In this document: positions 11,747 to 22,808 of the stretch, piece by piece | How positions within the stretch are numbered: position 1 is the first letter of the stretch | Layout of the letters: every line of letters begins with the position of its first letter | Source of the DNA: Roseovarius aestuarii | GTDB lineage: Bacteria; Pseudomonadota; Alphaproteobacteria; Rhodobacterales; Rhodobacteraceae | Reading direction: 5' to 3' | DNA length: 64,000 nucleotides | Assembly: GCF_019966515.1 (NCBI RefSeq) | Contig: NZ_JAIMIB010000012.1 | Coordinates: 62,001-126,000, forward strand | The notes under the pieces: model-generated | Seen by the model: only the letters and a program-made list of their open reading frames with translations | Told to the model about the DNA's origin: nothing | Databases searched by the model: none | Program-made: the position numbers and the translations under genes

Positions 11747-13342
11747 ATGGAACCACTTAGCCATCTGAAGAATCAATTGAGAAGCAAGCGCATATCCAGG
11801 CGCAGCTTCATGCAGCAAGGTCTCGCGGCCGGGGTGAGCGTGTCGGCGCTGACGGTTGCTGCCGACAGGGTCTATGCCGCTACGCCCAAGAAAGGCGGCC
11901 ATCTGCGTGTGGCCCGCGGGCATGGTGCCTCGACCGATATCCTTGATCCCGGCGTTATCGAAAACGGCTACACGATAGGTCTCGCATTGGGGGGCTATCA
12001 GGGCTACCTCACGCAGATCGGCGCCGATGGCAGCCTTGAGGCGTCGCTTGGCGAATCCTGGGAGGCAACGCCTGACGCAAAATCCTGGACTTTTAAGTTG
12101 CGCGAAGGGGCGGAGTTCCATAACGGGCGCTCGGTCACGGCTGATGATGTCATCACCTCGATCAACCATCACCGCGCCGAAGATTCGACCTCGGCGGCGA
12201 AACCGCTGGTCTCAGCCATCTCAGAGATGCGCGCCGACGGCAAATCCACGATCACCTTCGACCTCGAAGCGGGTAATGCCGACTTCCCGTTCATTCTGAG
12301 CGACTATCACCTGGCGATCATGCCCGCCAACGAGGACGGCAGCATGAACTGGAAGGATCATATCGGCTGCGGCTCTTACAAGATTGACGGTTTCCAGCCG
12401 GGTATCACTGCGACCCTGTCGCGCCACGAAAACCACTGGACTGACGAGGTGGCGCATTTCGACACTGTCGAGGTACTGGCGATCATCGATCAGAACGCCC
12501 GCACCACGGCGCTTGTTTCGGGCGATGTGCATGTCATTGACCGGGTTGATCTGAAGACCGCAGCGCTGCTGGAGCGTAAACCGGGCGTCAATCTCAAGAA
12601 CGCCACCGGCACGCTGCACTATTCCTTCCCGATGCTGTGCGATACGGAGCCTTATACCGACAACAATGTGCGTCTTGCGGTGAAACACGCGATCAACCGT
12701 CAGGAGCTGGTTGAAAAGATCCTGTTCGGCTATGGCGAAGTCGGCAATGACCATCCGATCGGATCGGGGCAACGGTTCTTCAACAATGAGTTGGAACAGC
12801 GTGAATATGATCCCGACAAGGCAAAATTCTATCTCAAGGAATCTGGTCTGGATTCGATCGCTCTTACACTGCACGCGTCCGATGCTGCTTTTGCCGGGGC
12901 GCTGGACGCCGCGGTCCTGATCCAGAACTCTGCCAAAGGTGCCGGGATCGACCTGAAGGTCAGCCGAGAGCCGAATGACGGTTTCTGGTCCGATCACTGG
13001 ATCAAGTCACCCTTCATCACCAGCTACTGGAGCGGTCGACCGGTTGAGGACCAGATGTTCTCGACCACCTATCAGACTGGTGTTTCCTGGAACGAGTCCC
13101 GCTGGTCGCACGAGCGTTTCGATAAGCTCCTGATCGAGGCACGGGCCGAACTGGACGAGACCAAGCGGCGCGACATGTACTTCGAAATGCAGAAGATCCT
13201 GAACGAGGAAGGTGGCTCGGCCATCCCGATGTTCGCCTCCTACGTCTTTGGTGTGACCGACGATGTCGGTATGCCCGATCAGGTCGCGACGAACTGGGAT
13301 CTCGACGGTGAGCGTTTTATGGAGCGCTGGTGGCTTAAGTAG
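11747..13342 (+). CDS. ABC transporter substrate-binding protein, peptide/opine (SBP family 5)
   Basis: A 531-residue solute-binding protein of the DppA/OppA family. The N-terminus carries a twin-arginine signal (SRRSFMQQG) with a hydrophobic stretch and likely cleavage after VYA near residue 44. Family-5 features include a segment equivalent to FKLREGAEFHNGRSVTADDV. The ATG at 11747 follows AGGGAG; an in-frame ATG at 11681 lacks a ribosome site. A good terminator follows and no permease or ATPase gene is adjacent, so it is an orphan binding protein that must use membrane components encoded elsewhere. Confidence 0.9.
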   Translation: MEPLSHLKNQLRSKRISRRSFMQQGLAAGVSVSALTVAADRVYAATPKKGGHLRVARGHGASTDILDPGVIENGYTIGLALGGYQGYLTQIGADGSLEASLGESWEATPDAKSWTFKLREGAEFHNGRSVTADDVITSINHHRAEDSTSAAKPLVSAISEMRADGKSTITFDLEAGNADFPFILSDYHLAIMPANEDGSMNWKDHIGCGSYKIDGFQPGITATLSRHENHWTDEVAHFDTVEVLAIIDQNARTTALVSGDVHVIDRVDLKTAALLERKPGVNLKNATGTLHYSFPMLCDTEPYTDNNVRLAVKHAINRQELVEKILFGYGEVGNDHPIGSGQRFFNNELEQREYDPDKAKFYLKESGLDSIALTLHASDAAFAGALDAAVLIQNSAKGAGIDLKVSREPNDGFWSDHWIKSPFITSYWSGRPVEDQMFSTTYQTGVSWNESRWSHERFDKLLIEARAELDETKRRDMYFEMQKILNEEGGSAIPMFASYVFGVTDDVGMPDQVATNWDLDGERFMERWWLK

Positions 13343-13398
13343 GCTCTTCCGACACGATTTTGGTCTGTCGGGACATCTTCCGATACGATGCCTAACCG

Positions 13399-13426
13399 AA
13401 GCGCCGGCCCCGTGTCGGCGCTTTTT
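13399..13426 (+). terminator. Rho-independent terminator
   Basis: AAGCGCCG and CGGCGCTT form a perfect 8-bp stem with a 9-base loop, followed by a short T-run. It closes the unit of the hydrolase and the binding protein. Confidence 0.85.
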
Positions 13427-13679
13427 ACGGTAGAGATGTGCAGGCAAACCCTACCGAGTACAGGGCACCCATCTCAGGCAAAACGCACCGCTTTGATTGG
13501 CGGGTGGTGAGTATCGGCATTTGGCGGCCCGCCAGGCTTTTTGCATCGTATATCGGGGCAAATGTCTAAGCACTGGAGTCGGGCCAGATTATCTGACGTG
13601 TTTTGAGTTGATACATGGATTGTGCTCGTGGGGCCGGGTGGTATTTTGTGCCGGCGGGAAGTGATTTGGAAAAAGTTGA

Positions 13680-15080
13680 ATGACGCTGTCAGCCAGTGAC
13701 GTAGCCGACTTGGCTAAGCTCGATTTAAGACTGATGCGGGCGGAAGATCTTAAGGGTCGTGATCCTGGTTTCGATCCCGGGAATTTTGATGCAGGCATTG
13801 CTGTTTGTCCTAAATCCACCGCAGATGTTGTAGCTATCGTAGCGTGCTGTGCTGCGAAGGGGATCAGCATCGTCCCGCATGGCGGACGTACAGGTTTGGC
13901 CGGTGGGGCTGAATCCTCTCCAGGTCAGCTTGTTGTGATGATGGATAAGATGAACGTCATCCGCGAGATTGACGCCGCATCCTGTCTCGCTGTCGTGGAT
14001 GCGGGCGTGACCCTCTCTCAATTGGAAGAAGAAGTAGGGAAGCACGGGCTTACGGTCGGTATAGATTTGGCCGCGCGTGGTTCTTGCACCATTGGCGGCA
14101 TGGTTGCCACGAATGCCGGGGGCAGCGAAGCGTTTCGTAATGGTGTGATGCGACAGCGGATTCTTGGACTTGAAGTTGTAATGCCCGATGGATCGGTCAT
14201 GAGTGACCTGAAAAGAGTTATCAAAGCCAATGAAGGCTATGACATCAAGCATCTCTTCATCGGGTCGGAAGGCACACTGGGCATTGTGACTGGCGTTGTG
14301 TTGAAGCTGGAGGCCGCGACCGGCGCGCGTAAGACAATTCTTGCCGCAGCCCCCGATGCATCATCTGCGTTATCCTTTTTTCAACGTCTGCACCACGCAT
14401 ACGGCACGAAGTTATTAACCGCGGAAATAATGTGGCGCGACTATTTCCAAAACACGCTCAAAGCGCTGAATTTCGAGCGACGATTTGGAAACCTCGTAGG
14501 CGAAGTGCTGGTTATCTTCGAGTTCGACAACATTGAAGACGAAGACGCTTTGCTGGAGATATTAAGCCAGAGCCTTGAGGCGGAAGAGATTTCTGATGCC
14601 TTGCTTGCCAAAAATGAACAGGAACGAATTGATATCTGGGCTGTGCGCGAGGAAACGTTCCTGATCGACAAGATGTTTCCCGGCGGGTGCTGGTTTGACA
14701 TCTCGATACCCCTGAACAAGCTTGATGCGTTTGTTCGCGAAAGCAGCGCTCGCCTGCATGCCCTTGATCCCAAACTTGGCATCTACGTCATGGGACATCT
14801 TGGCGACGGCAACCTGCACTACTCAATCGCCAAAGATACCCCCGTCAATCATCGCTATACCGAAATTTCGGCCGCGCTTTACCAGGGGCTTTCTGAAATA
14901 GGTGGGTCATTTTCCGCAGAACACGGCATAGGTGTCGAGAAACGCGAGGCGCTTGCGAAGTTTGGTGATCCGGCCAAACTGGCCTTGATGGGTGCAATCA
15001 AAAACGCCATCGATCCACAAAACATCATGAATCCGGGCAAGCTGATGTGCCGGCAAAGCGCCGAGCGAGATTTGGTTTAA
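13680..15080 (+). CDS. FAD-linked oxidase, GlcD / D-2-hydroxyacid dehydrogenase type
   Basis: A 466-residue flavoprotein with an N-terminal FAD-binding type-4 domain (VPHGGRTGLAGG near residue 63; IGGMVATNAGGSEAFRNG near 140) and a C-terminal FAD-oxidase domain (GHLGDGNLHYS, SAEHGIGVEKREAL). This family oxidises D-2-hydroxy acids such as D-lactate, glycolate or D-2-hydroxyglutarate and passes electrons to a quinone, cytochrome or ETF. No glcE/glcF or ETF gene is beside it, so it is probably a stand-alone enzyme; the substrate is open. Codon use is somewhat less GC-biased than its neighbours, which may hint at separate acquisition. Confidence 0.85.
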   Translation: MTLSASDVADLAKLDLRLMRAEDLKGRDPGFDPGNFDAGIAVCPKSTADVVAIVACCAAKGISIVPHGGRTGLAGGAESSPGQLVVMMDKMNVIREIDAASCLAVVDAGVTLSQLEEEVGKHGLTVGIDLAARGSCTIGGMVATNAGGSEAFRNGVMRQRILGLEVVMPDGSVMSDLKRVIKANEGYDIKHLFIGSEGTLGIVTGVVLKLEAATGARKTILAAAPDASSALSFFQRLHHAYGTKLLTAEIMWRDYFQNTLKALNFERRFGNLVGEVLVIFEFDNIEDEDALLEILSQSLEAEEISDALLAKNEQERIDIWAVREETFLIDKMFPGGCWFDISIPLNKLDAFVRESSARLHALDPKLGIYVMGHLGDGNLHYSIAKDTPVNHRYTEISAALYQGLSEIGGSFSAEHGIGVEKREALAKFGDPAKLALMGAIKNAIDPQNIMNPGKLMCRQSAERDLV

Positions 15081-15274
15081 GGTCCCGGACCTGGCAATTT
15101 GCGACGGCGGTGCATGCGCGCTACCTGACCGAATTTAAATCGCTTGCCCAGACGCCCGGAAGATGGCAGCAATCTTCGCGACACGGGTATGGCGTTTTGA
15201 GAATTGCGAAGAACGGTGGCTCGCAGTGGCCGATGGTCAGGTCGCAGCGCAAGGGTTTCGATAAATAAGTTAGC

Positions 15275-15364
15275 TGGCGGAGAGACAGGGATTCGAACCC
15301 TGGGTAGGCTTGCACCCACAACGGTTTTCGAGACCGCCCCGTTCGACCACTCCGGCACCTCTCC
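15275..15364 (-). tRNA. tRNA-Ser (anticodon CGA)
   Basis: On the minus strand a 90-base tRNA folds with acceptor GGAGAGG / TCTCTCC, a long class-II variable arm, T-loop GGTTCGAATCC and an encoded CCA end (15275-15277). The anticodon loop CTCGAAA gives CGA, decoding UCG serine codons. The long variable arm confirms serine. It stands alone between two plus-strand genes; nothing else is seen in 15081-15483. Confidence 0.96.
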
Positions 15365-15483
15365 GCGGGGGTCCCGGGGCGTGTAATTGCCTTTGCAAGC
15401 CGAGACAAGGGGTTTTGCATTGTTTGGCGGCAGAATTTGCCTAGGTTTAGGGAAGAGCGCTCCAACATAAGGTTCTATGGCAT

Positions 15484-16323
15484 ATGTCAGTCTCTCATTC
15501 TCTTGCCGTCCGGCGATTTCTGCCACTGCTTGCCGCCGTCTTGCTCGCATTTGTGCCACTATCGATTGTGGTTGCGGCTGATCGTGACCGCTTGCAAGCC
15601 TTTCTTGAGGTCACCGGCTTTGATGTGGCGCTGGACAGTATTGCGCTGTCGGCCTCGGACGCGCCGGCCATGCTGGGCATGGATGCCAGCGCCTTCGGGA
15701 CCGAATGGTCGCGCGTCTCGGAAGATGTTTTCGACACAGACAAGATGCGGGAAACCGCGCTGGATATCCTGTCGCAGACCCTCAGCGACGAACTTCTGAC
15801 GCATGCGGCCGGGTTCTACGCATCCCCGTTGGGGCAACGGCTGGTCGAGGTCGAGAACATCGCTCATCTGGATCAGGACGAAGAGGCCCGACAGGAAATC
15901 GGCAGCTCGGTTGTCGACGCCGGTGGGGATCGAGTTGCTTATCTGCGCCGGATGAACGAGGCGATCGACAGCGCCGGAACGGCGGTGAAAGGGGTGCACG
16001 AAATCCAGATACGCTTTCTGATGGCGGCCTCGAACGCGGGAGTGCTGGAGCAGCAGATTGATGAGGGCGCGCTGCGGGCTTTGCTGAAAGAGACCGAGGA
16101 TGAATTGCGCAAAACCCTGAAAACGTCGGGGCTGGTGTCGGCGGCCTATGCTTATCGCGATCTGAGCGACGATGAACTTGAGGCTTATGCCGACGCGCTG
16201 GAACATCCGGACATGAAAGAAGTTTATGTGCTGATGAACGCAGTTCAATACGAGATTATGGCCAATCGGTTCGAGGTATTGGCGGGACGGATGGCCGGGC
16301 TAACACTGGGGCAGGAACTGTGA
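15484..16323 (+). CDS. Exported DUF2059-type protein
   Basis: A 279-residue protein with a clear Sec signal peptide (hydrophobic residues 12-30, cleavage near VVAADRD). The body is helical and acidic and contains DUF2059-like sequence (LLTHAAGFYASPLGQRLVEVE), a family of periplasmic proteins of unknown function. It overlaps the next gene by four bases (GTGA); the next gene encodes a similar protein, so the pair is probably an old tandem duplication. No enzymatic motif is visible. Confidence 0.75.
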   Translation: MSVSHSLAVRRFLPLLAAVLLAFVPLSIVVAADRDRLQAFLEVTGFDVALDSIALSASDAPAMLGMDASAFGTEWSRVSEDVFDTDKMRETALDILSQTLSDELLTHAAGFYASPLGQRLVEVENIAHLDQDEEARQEIGSSVVDAGGDRVAYLRRMNEAIDSAGTAVKGVHEIQIRFLMAASNAGVLEQQIDEGALRALLKETEDELRKTLKTSGLVSAAYAYRDLSDDELEAYADALEHPDMKEVYVLMNAVQYEIMANRFEVLAGRMAGLTLGQEL

Positions 16324-17150
16324 TTGCACGCCTTGTCCGGCGCTGTTGTCTGACGCTTTGGCTGATCCCGGCGGGCAACGCCGCTATCGCCGATCAGGCG
16401 CAAGACCTTGATCGCCTTGTTGACCTGCTACGGTTCGAAGAGACGATTGGAATCATGCATGACGAGGGGCTGCGTTACGGCGGTGAACTTGCGGATGAAA
16501 TGCTGCCTGATGCGGATCGGCAAAGCTGGACTGCCACAGTCTCGCGAATTTATGATGAAGACAAGATGCTCGCGCTGATCAGCACGGATTTCCGTGATGA
16601 GTTAGCCGATGCCAATCTGGCCCCGTTGCTGGACTATTTCGACAGCGAGGACGGGCGCGAGATCGTGGCGATGGAATTGTCGGCACGGCAGGTTTTTCTC
16701 GACCCAGAAGCCGAAGAGGCAGCAATCGCGCAGTATCAAGCTGAGCGGGGTGAGGATACGGCGCTGATCGGGTTGGTTGACCAGGTGATAACCGACAGCG
16801 ATCTGGTCGAATTCAACGTCATGGGCACCCTCAATTCGAGCCTGATGTTTTACCGTGGGCTGAGCGAAGGTGGTGCGTATGACCTGAGTGAGTCAGAGAT
16901 ATTGTCCGATGTCTGGTCGCAGGAAGAGGCCACGCGCCGCAACTCGGAAGAGTGGCTGGGTGCGTTTCTTTTGCTGGCCTATCAGCCGCTGGACACCGCT
17001 AAGCTCGAAGCCTATGCGGCGTTTTTCCGGACACCGGAAGGGCGTGAATTGAACCGGGCGATTTTTGCTGCTTTCGACGGCATGTATGAAGAGCTGTCCT
17101 ATCTGATGGGCCTGGCGGTGGCGGAGCATCTGACAAGCGAACCACTCTAG
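16320..17150 (+). CDS. Exported DUF2059-like protein, paralogue of the preceding gene
   Basis: A 276-residue acidic protein with a short signal peptide (residues about 3-22). Its general plan matches the upstream gene: helical segments with MLALISTDFRDELADANLAP and later LDYFDSEDGREIVAMEL resemble the DELLTHAAGFYASPLGQ region. The GTG start overlaps the upstream stop, so the two are translated together. Function is unknown; they may form a periplasmic pair. Confidence 0.7.
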   Translation: MIARLVRRCCLTLWLIPAGNAAIADQAQDLDRLVDLLRFEETIGIMHDEGLRYGGELADEMLPDADRQSWTATVSRIYDEDKMLALISTDFRDELADANLAPLLDYFDSEDGREIVAMELSARQVFLDPEAEEAAIAQYQAERGEDTALIGLVDQVITDSDLVEFNVMGTLNSSLMFYRGLSEGGAYDLSESEILSDVWSQEEATRRNSEEWLGAFLLLAYQPLDTAKLEAYAAFFRTPEGRELNRAIFAAFDGMYEELSYLMGLAVAEHLTSEPL

Positions 17151-17196
17151 CGGAGAAATCAGCAATTCCACCCGCAACGCATAGCGAACTCGGGGC

Positions 17197-17225
17197 TTGA
17201 CTTAATACCGCTTTGGCTGGATAAG
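17197..17225 (+). promoter_or_regulatory. Probable sigma-70 promoter for rplU-rpmA
   Basis: TTGACT, a 17-base spacer and GATAAG lie about 140 bases before the rplU start. The long G-rich leader that follows contains a short CCCC/GGGG dyad and could host ribosomal-protein feedback control, but no known leader motif was recognised. Confidence 0.6.
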
Positions 17226-17362
17226 CGCGCATCTCGGCAGGGGTGGTCCCTGTGCGGGTTATGGAAATATCGCTCGAGAGTGCGCGCTGTTCTAGGTGGC
17301 CTTAGGGCCGGAACACCCCGATGCGGGGGACCGCCGGACGCGAAAATGTGAAGGAAAAGCAT

Positions 17363-18064
17363 ATGTTTGCGGTCCTCAAGACCGGTGGCAAGCAATACAA
17401 GGTGTCCTCAGGTGACATGCTTCGTGTTGAAAAACTTGCAGCGGATGCCGGTGAAAAAGTTCAATTCAATGAGATTCTGATGCTGGGCGGCGACAAGCCC
17501 GTTGTCGGCGCGCCTCTGGTTGATGGTGCCGCGGTTCAGGCCGAGGTCGTCGATCAGATCAAGGGTGACAAGGTCATCCATTTCGTCAAGCGCCGCCGGA
17601 AGCACGGCAGCCAGCGCACCAAGGGCCACCGCCAGCAACTGACGCTGCTGCGGGTGACTGATATCCTTGAAAAAGGTGGCGATAAATCCGGCGTGAAAGC
17701 CGCGATGGGTGCCGGTTCGGTTTCGGCCGCTGCGGTATCGACAGCGCCCGCCCAAAAAGCCGAGCCCAAGAAAGCCGCGCCGAAAAAGGCCGAAGCCCAG
17801 GCAGAAGCGCCCAAGGCTGAACCCAAAAAAGCTGCCCCCAAGAAAGCTGCAAAGGCCGACGCGGGTGCGGATGATCTCAAGCAACTTAGCGGTGTAGGCC
17901 CGGCGCTTGAGAAAAAACTTTTGGAAGCAGGCGTAACCACATTTGCCCAGATCGCAGCATGGACGGAAGCGGATGTTGCTGCTATGGACGAGAAACTGTC
18001 GTTCAAAGGCCGGATCGAGCGCGAAGGCTGGATCGAACAGGCTAAAGAACTGGCTAAAGGCTAA
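17363..18064 (+). CDS. rplU: 50S ribosomal protein L21 with C-terminal extension
   Basis: Residues 1 to about 103 are a normal L21 ([31 protein letters not shown]), which binds 23S rRNA in the large subunit. Beyond that lies an Ala/Lys/Pro-rich linker with repeated KKAAPKKA blocks and then a helix-hairpin-helix-like domain ([27 protein letters not shown]), 233 residues in all against about 103 in most bacteria. The start at 17363 follows AAGGAAAAG. Such extensions are known in Rhodobacterales. rpmA follows 11 bases downstream, the usual L21-L27 pair. Confidence 0.97.
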   Translation: MFAVLKTGGKQYKVSSGDMLRVEKLAADAGEKVQFNEILMLGGDKPVVGAPLVDGAAVQAEVVDQIKGDKVIHFVKRRRKHGSQRTKGHRQQLTLLRVTDILEKGGDKSGVKAAMGAGSVSAAAVSTAPAQKAEPKKAAPKKAEAQAEAPKAEPKKAAPKKAAKADAGADDLKQLSGVGPALEKKLLEAGVTTFAQIAAWTEADVAAMDEKLSFKGRIEREGWIEQAKELAKG

Positions 18065-18075
18065 GGAGAGACGAG

Positions 18076-18345
18076 ATGGCACATAAGAAAGCAGGCGGTT
18101 CATCCCGTAACGGCCGCGACTCAGCCGGTCGCCGCCTTGGTGTAAAACTCTACGGCGGCCAGGCCGTCATCCCCGGAAACATCATCGTGCGTCAGCGCGG
18201 TAACAAGTTCTGGCCGGGTGAAGGCGTGGGGCAGGGCAAGGATCATACGATCTTTGCCACCGCAGAAGGCGCCATTAAATTCCATAAAGGCCTCAAGGGC
18301 CGCACCTTTATTTCGGTCCTGCCAGTGGCGGAGGCCGCTGAATAA
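18076..18345 (+). CDS. rpmA: 50S ribosomal protein L27
   Basis: An 89-residue L27 ([20 protein letters not shown]), whose basic N-terminus reaches toward the peptidyl-transferase centre. Length and sequence are typical of alphaproteobacteria. A ribosome site (AAGGAGAG) precedes it, and a strong terminator follows 26 bases after the stop. Confidence 0.98.
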   Translation: MAHKKAGGSSRNGRDSAGRRLGVKLYGGQAVIPGNIIVRQRGNKFWPGEGVGQGKDHTIFATAEGAIKFHKGLKGRTFISVLPVAEAAE

Positions 18346-18371
18346 GCCGACCTGAAAGGTTATGAACATTT

Positions 18372-18402
18372 AGGGATCGGCGATACCGCCGGTCCCTTTT
18401 TT
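18372..18402 (+). terminator. Rho-independent terminator after rpmA
   Basis: GGGATCGGCG and CGCCGGTCCC pair over 10 bp (one G-U) with a 4-base loop, followed by six T. It separates the ribosomal genes from the GNAT/LysE genes. Confidence 0.92.
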
Positions 18403-18422
18403 ATTTTTGCGAGGACAGTCTG

Positions 18423-18926
18423 ATGACTGACCAGATAAAAACCGAGCGCTTATTACTGCGACGATTTCGTGAGGATGATATCGTCGCGATCTCAGCAACG
18501 TTGCAGGACCGGGGCATTGCAAGAATGATCCCGACAATGCCGTGGCCGTATCAGGAAAGCGATGCGCGTGAATTCGTTACCAAAACCGCTCCCGCTTTGC
18601 GTGCGACTTATGCGGCAGAGCTTGATGGCGCGCTTGTTGGTGCCGTCGGGATCAACGGCCAGCTCGGCTATTGGTTCATGCGATCCGCCTGGGGCAGGGG
18701 TTTTGCCACCGAAGCGTCGCAAGCGTTGTTAAAAATCAGGTTCGAGAAAGATCAATCACCGATGCGCTCCGGCCATCGCCTGGAGAACAAACGATCCCGC
18801 CGTGTTCTGACTAAGCTTGGGTTTCGCGACACGGTTCAACGTCAGGCATTTTGCCATGCCGAAGCCGCGAATGTCGCGATGCAGGACATGGAACTGACTT
18901 TCGCTGATTGGGAGGCGCAGCCATGA
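18423..18926 (+). CDS. GNAT-family N-acetyltransferase (RimJ/RimL type)
   Basis: A 167-residue acetyltransferase. The N-terminal IKTERLLLRRFREDD and the acetyl-CoA loop region (GYWFMRSAWGRGFATEAS) fit the RimJ/RimL branch, and the NKRSRRVLTKLGF segment is the usual C-terminal helix. The substrate is unknown. It shares ATGA with the downstream lysE-type gene, starting a compact cluster that runs towards obgE. Confidence 0.85.
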   Translation: MTDQIKTERLLLRRFREDDIVAISATLQDRGIARMIPTMPWPYQESDAREFVTKTAPALRATYAAELDGALVGAVGINGQLGYWFMRSAWGRGFATEASQALLKIRFEKDQSPMRSGHRLENKRSRRVLTKLGFRDTVQRQAFCHAEAANVAMQDMELTFADWEAQP

Positions 18927-19528
18927 GCATTGCCTTGGGATCATTGCTGATCTTCGGTGCCAGCCAGGTCGGCACACCGGGACCGGCGAACATGGCACTG
19001 CTGGCCACCGGGGCGCGGTTTGGCTTCAAGGCGGCACTGCCGTTCGTCGCGGGCGTGATCCTGAGCAAGCAACTGGTCATCTGGCCGGTAGGGTTCGGCC
19101 TGATGGAATTGGCCGAGCAGGCGCCCGGTGTATTTACCGCTCTTAAATGGGTCTCGGCCACCTATATCTGCTGGCTCGCCTGGAAGGTCGCGAACATGCG
19201 GCTTGATGCGGGACGCGCGGTGGAGAAGGCACCGGGTTTTCGTGCGGGGCTGCTTGTGCATCCGCTCAATCCCAAGGCCTGGGCAATGATCGTCGCGGGA
19301 TTTACCAATTTCGTGAGCCCCGGCACCCCGGCCTTGCAGGCGACCTTTGCTGTGGCCATGTCTTTTCTGGCGCTGCAGGCGGTGCTGCACCCGATCTGGT
19401 CCTATAGCGGGGACCGGATCGCGCAGACTGTGGCCGGGAAACCGGCTGAGAAATATTTGATGTGGGCACTGGCGACACTGACCGTTGCCTCGGTTCTGTT
19501 TGTACTGTTCGGAGGAGAGAGCATATGA
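18923..19528 (+). CDS. LysE-family translocator (amino-acid exporter)
   Basis: A 201-residue inner-membrane protein with about six hydrophobic segments and the LysE/RhtB signature near the N-terminus (GTPGPANMALLATGARFG) and HPLNPKAWAM in the middle. Members export amino acids or derivatives. The ATG at 18923 follows GGGAGG and overlaps the upstream stop; its own stop overlaps the next GNAT gene (ATGA), so exporter and acetyltransferases are co-translated. It may export N-acetylated or similar metabolites (inference). Confidence 0.87.
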   Translation: MSIALGSLLIFGASQVGTPGPANMALLATGARFGFKAALPFVAGVILSKQLVIWPVGFGLMELAEQAPGVFTALKWVSATYICWLAWKVANMRLDAGRAVEKAPGFRAGLLVHPLNPKAWAMIVAGFTNFVSPGTPALQATFAVAMSFLALQAVLHPIWSYSGDRIAQTVAGKPAEKYLMWALATLTVASVLFVLFGGESI

Positions 19529-20064
19529 AGCATGATGCGATTGTAAACCAACCGGTTGTCGAAACGGTCCATTTCGATCTGCGCCCTCTCAGGGATTCCG
19601 ATGCTGGGCTGATAGCAATGAATGCGGGCGATGCGCGGGTGGCGATGAACACCACGTCGATTCCGCACCCGCTGCCGCCGGGCCTGACCGAGGCGATGAT
19701 CGTGCGTGCCACGGCCGAGGACCGGATTGAGGATTTCTGGGCCATGGACGGCAGCAAAATCGGGCGTGACGAGGTGATGGGGCTTATCAGCCTGACGCGC
19801 CTTGACCGCAATCAGTCGGAGATCGGCTATTGGGTTGCACCAGCCTATTGGAATACGGGTGTGGCCTCGGCAGCCGTTTCCGCATTGGTCGCTGCCAATC
19901 CGCAGAACTGCGACAATATCTTTGCCAGCGTTTTTCAGGACAATGCGGCCTCTGCCCGTGTGTTGACCAATTGCGGGTTCCAGTATCTGGGCGATGCCGA
20001 AAGCTACGCGGTCGCGCGTGGGACCACGGTACCGACCTGGACCTATAGCCGGCGGTTTGAATAG
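19525..20064 (+). CDS. GNAT-family N-acetyltransferase
   Basis: A 179-residue acetyltransferase with the RimJ/RimL pattern: FDLRPLRDSDAG near the N-terminus, EIGYWVAPAYWNTGVASAAV at the cofactor site, and DNAASARVLTNCGF. The ATG at 19525 follows GGAGGAG and overlaps the lysE-type stop. It is the second of three GNATs in the cluster. Confidence 0.85.
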   Translation: MKHDAIVNQPVVETVHFDLRPLRDSDAGLIAMNAGDARVAMNTTSIPHPLPPGLTEAMIVRATAEDRIEDFWAMDGSKIGRDEVMGLISLTRLDRNQSEIGYWVAPAYWNTGVASAAVSALVAANPQNCDNIFASVFQDNAASARVLTNCGFQYLGDAESYAVARGTTVPTWTYSRRFE

Positions 20065-20068
20065 CGAT

Positions 20069-22760
<2,692 letters not shown>

Positions 22761-22808
22761 CACCGCTTGATGCTAGATTGCCCCGAGACAAGACTGAGGA
22801 CGCCGCCG

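Noticed and set aside
13349..13371. CCGACA...TGTCGG dyad after the Tat-exported binding-protein gene as the terminator
   Set aside because: The stem is short with no T-run; the stronger hairpin with T's at 13399-13426 is a better terminator.
13530..13556. TGGCGGCCCGCCAGGCTTTTT as a terminator
   Set aside because: The stem is only about five pairs with a 3-base loop, and no gene ends just before it.
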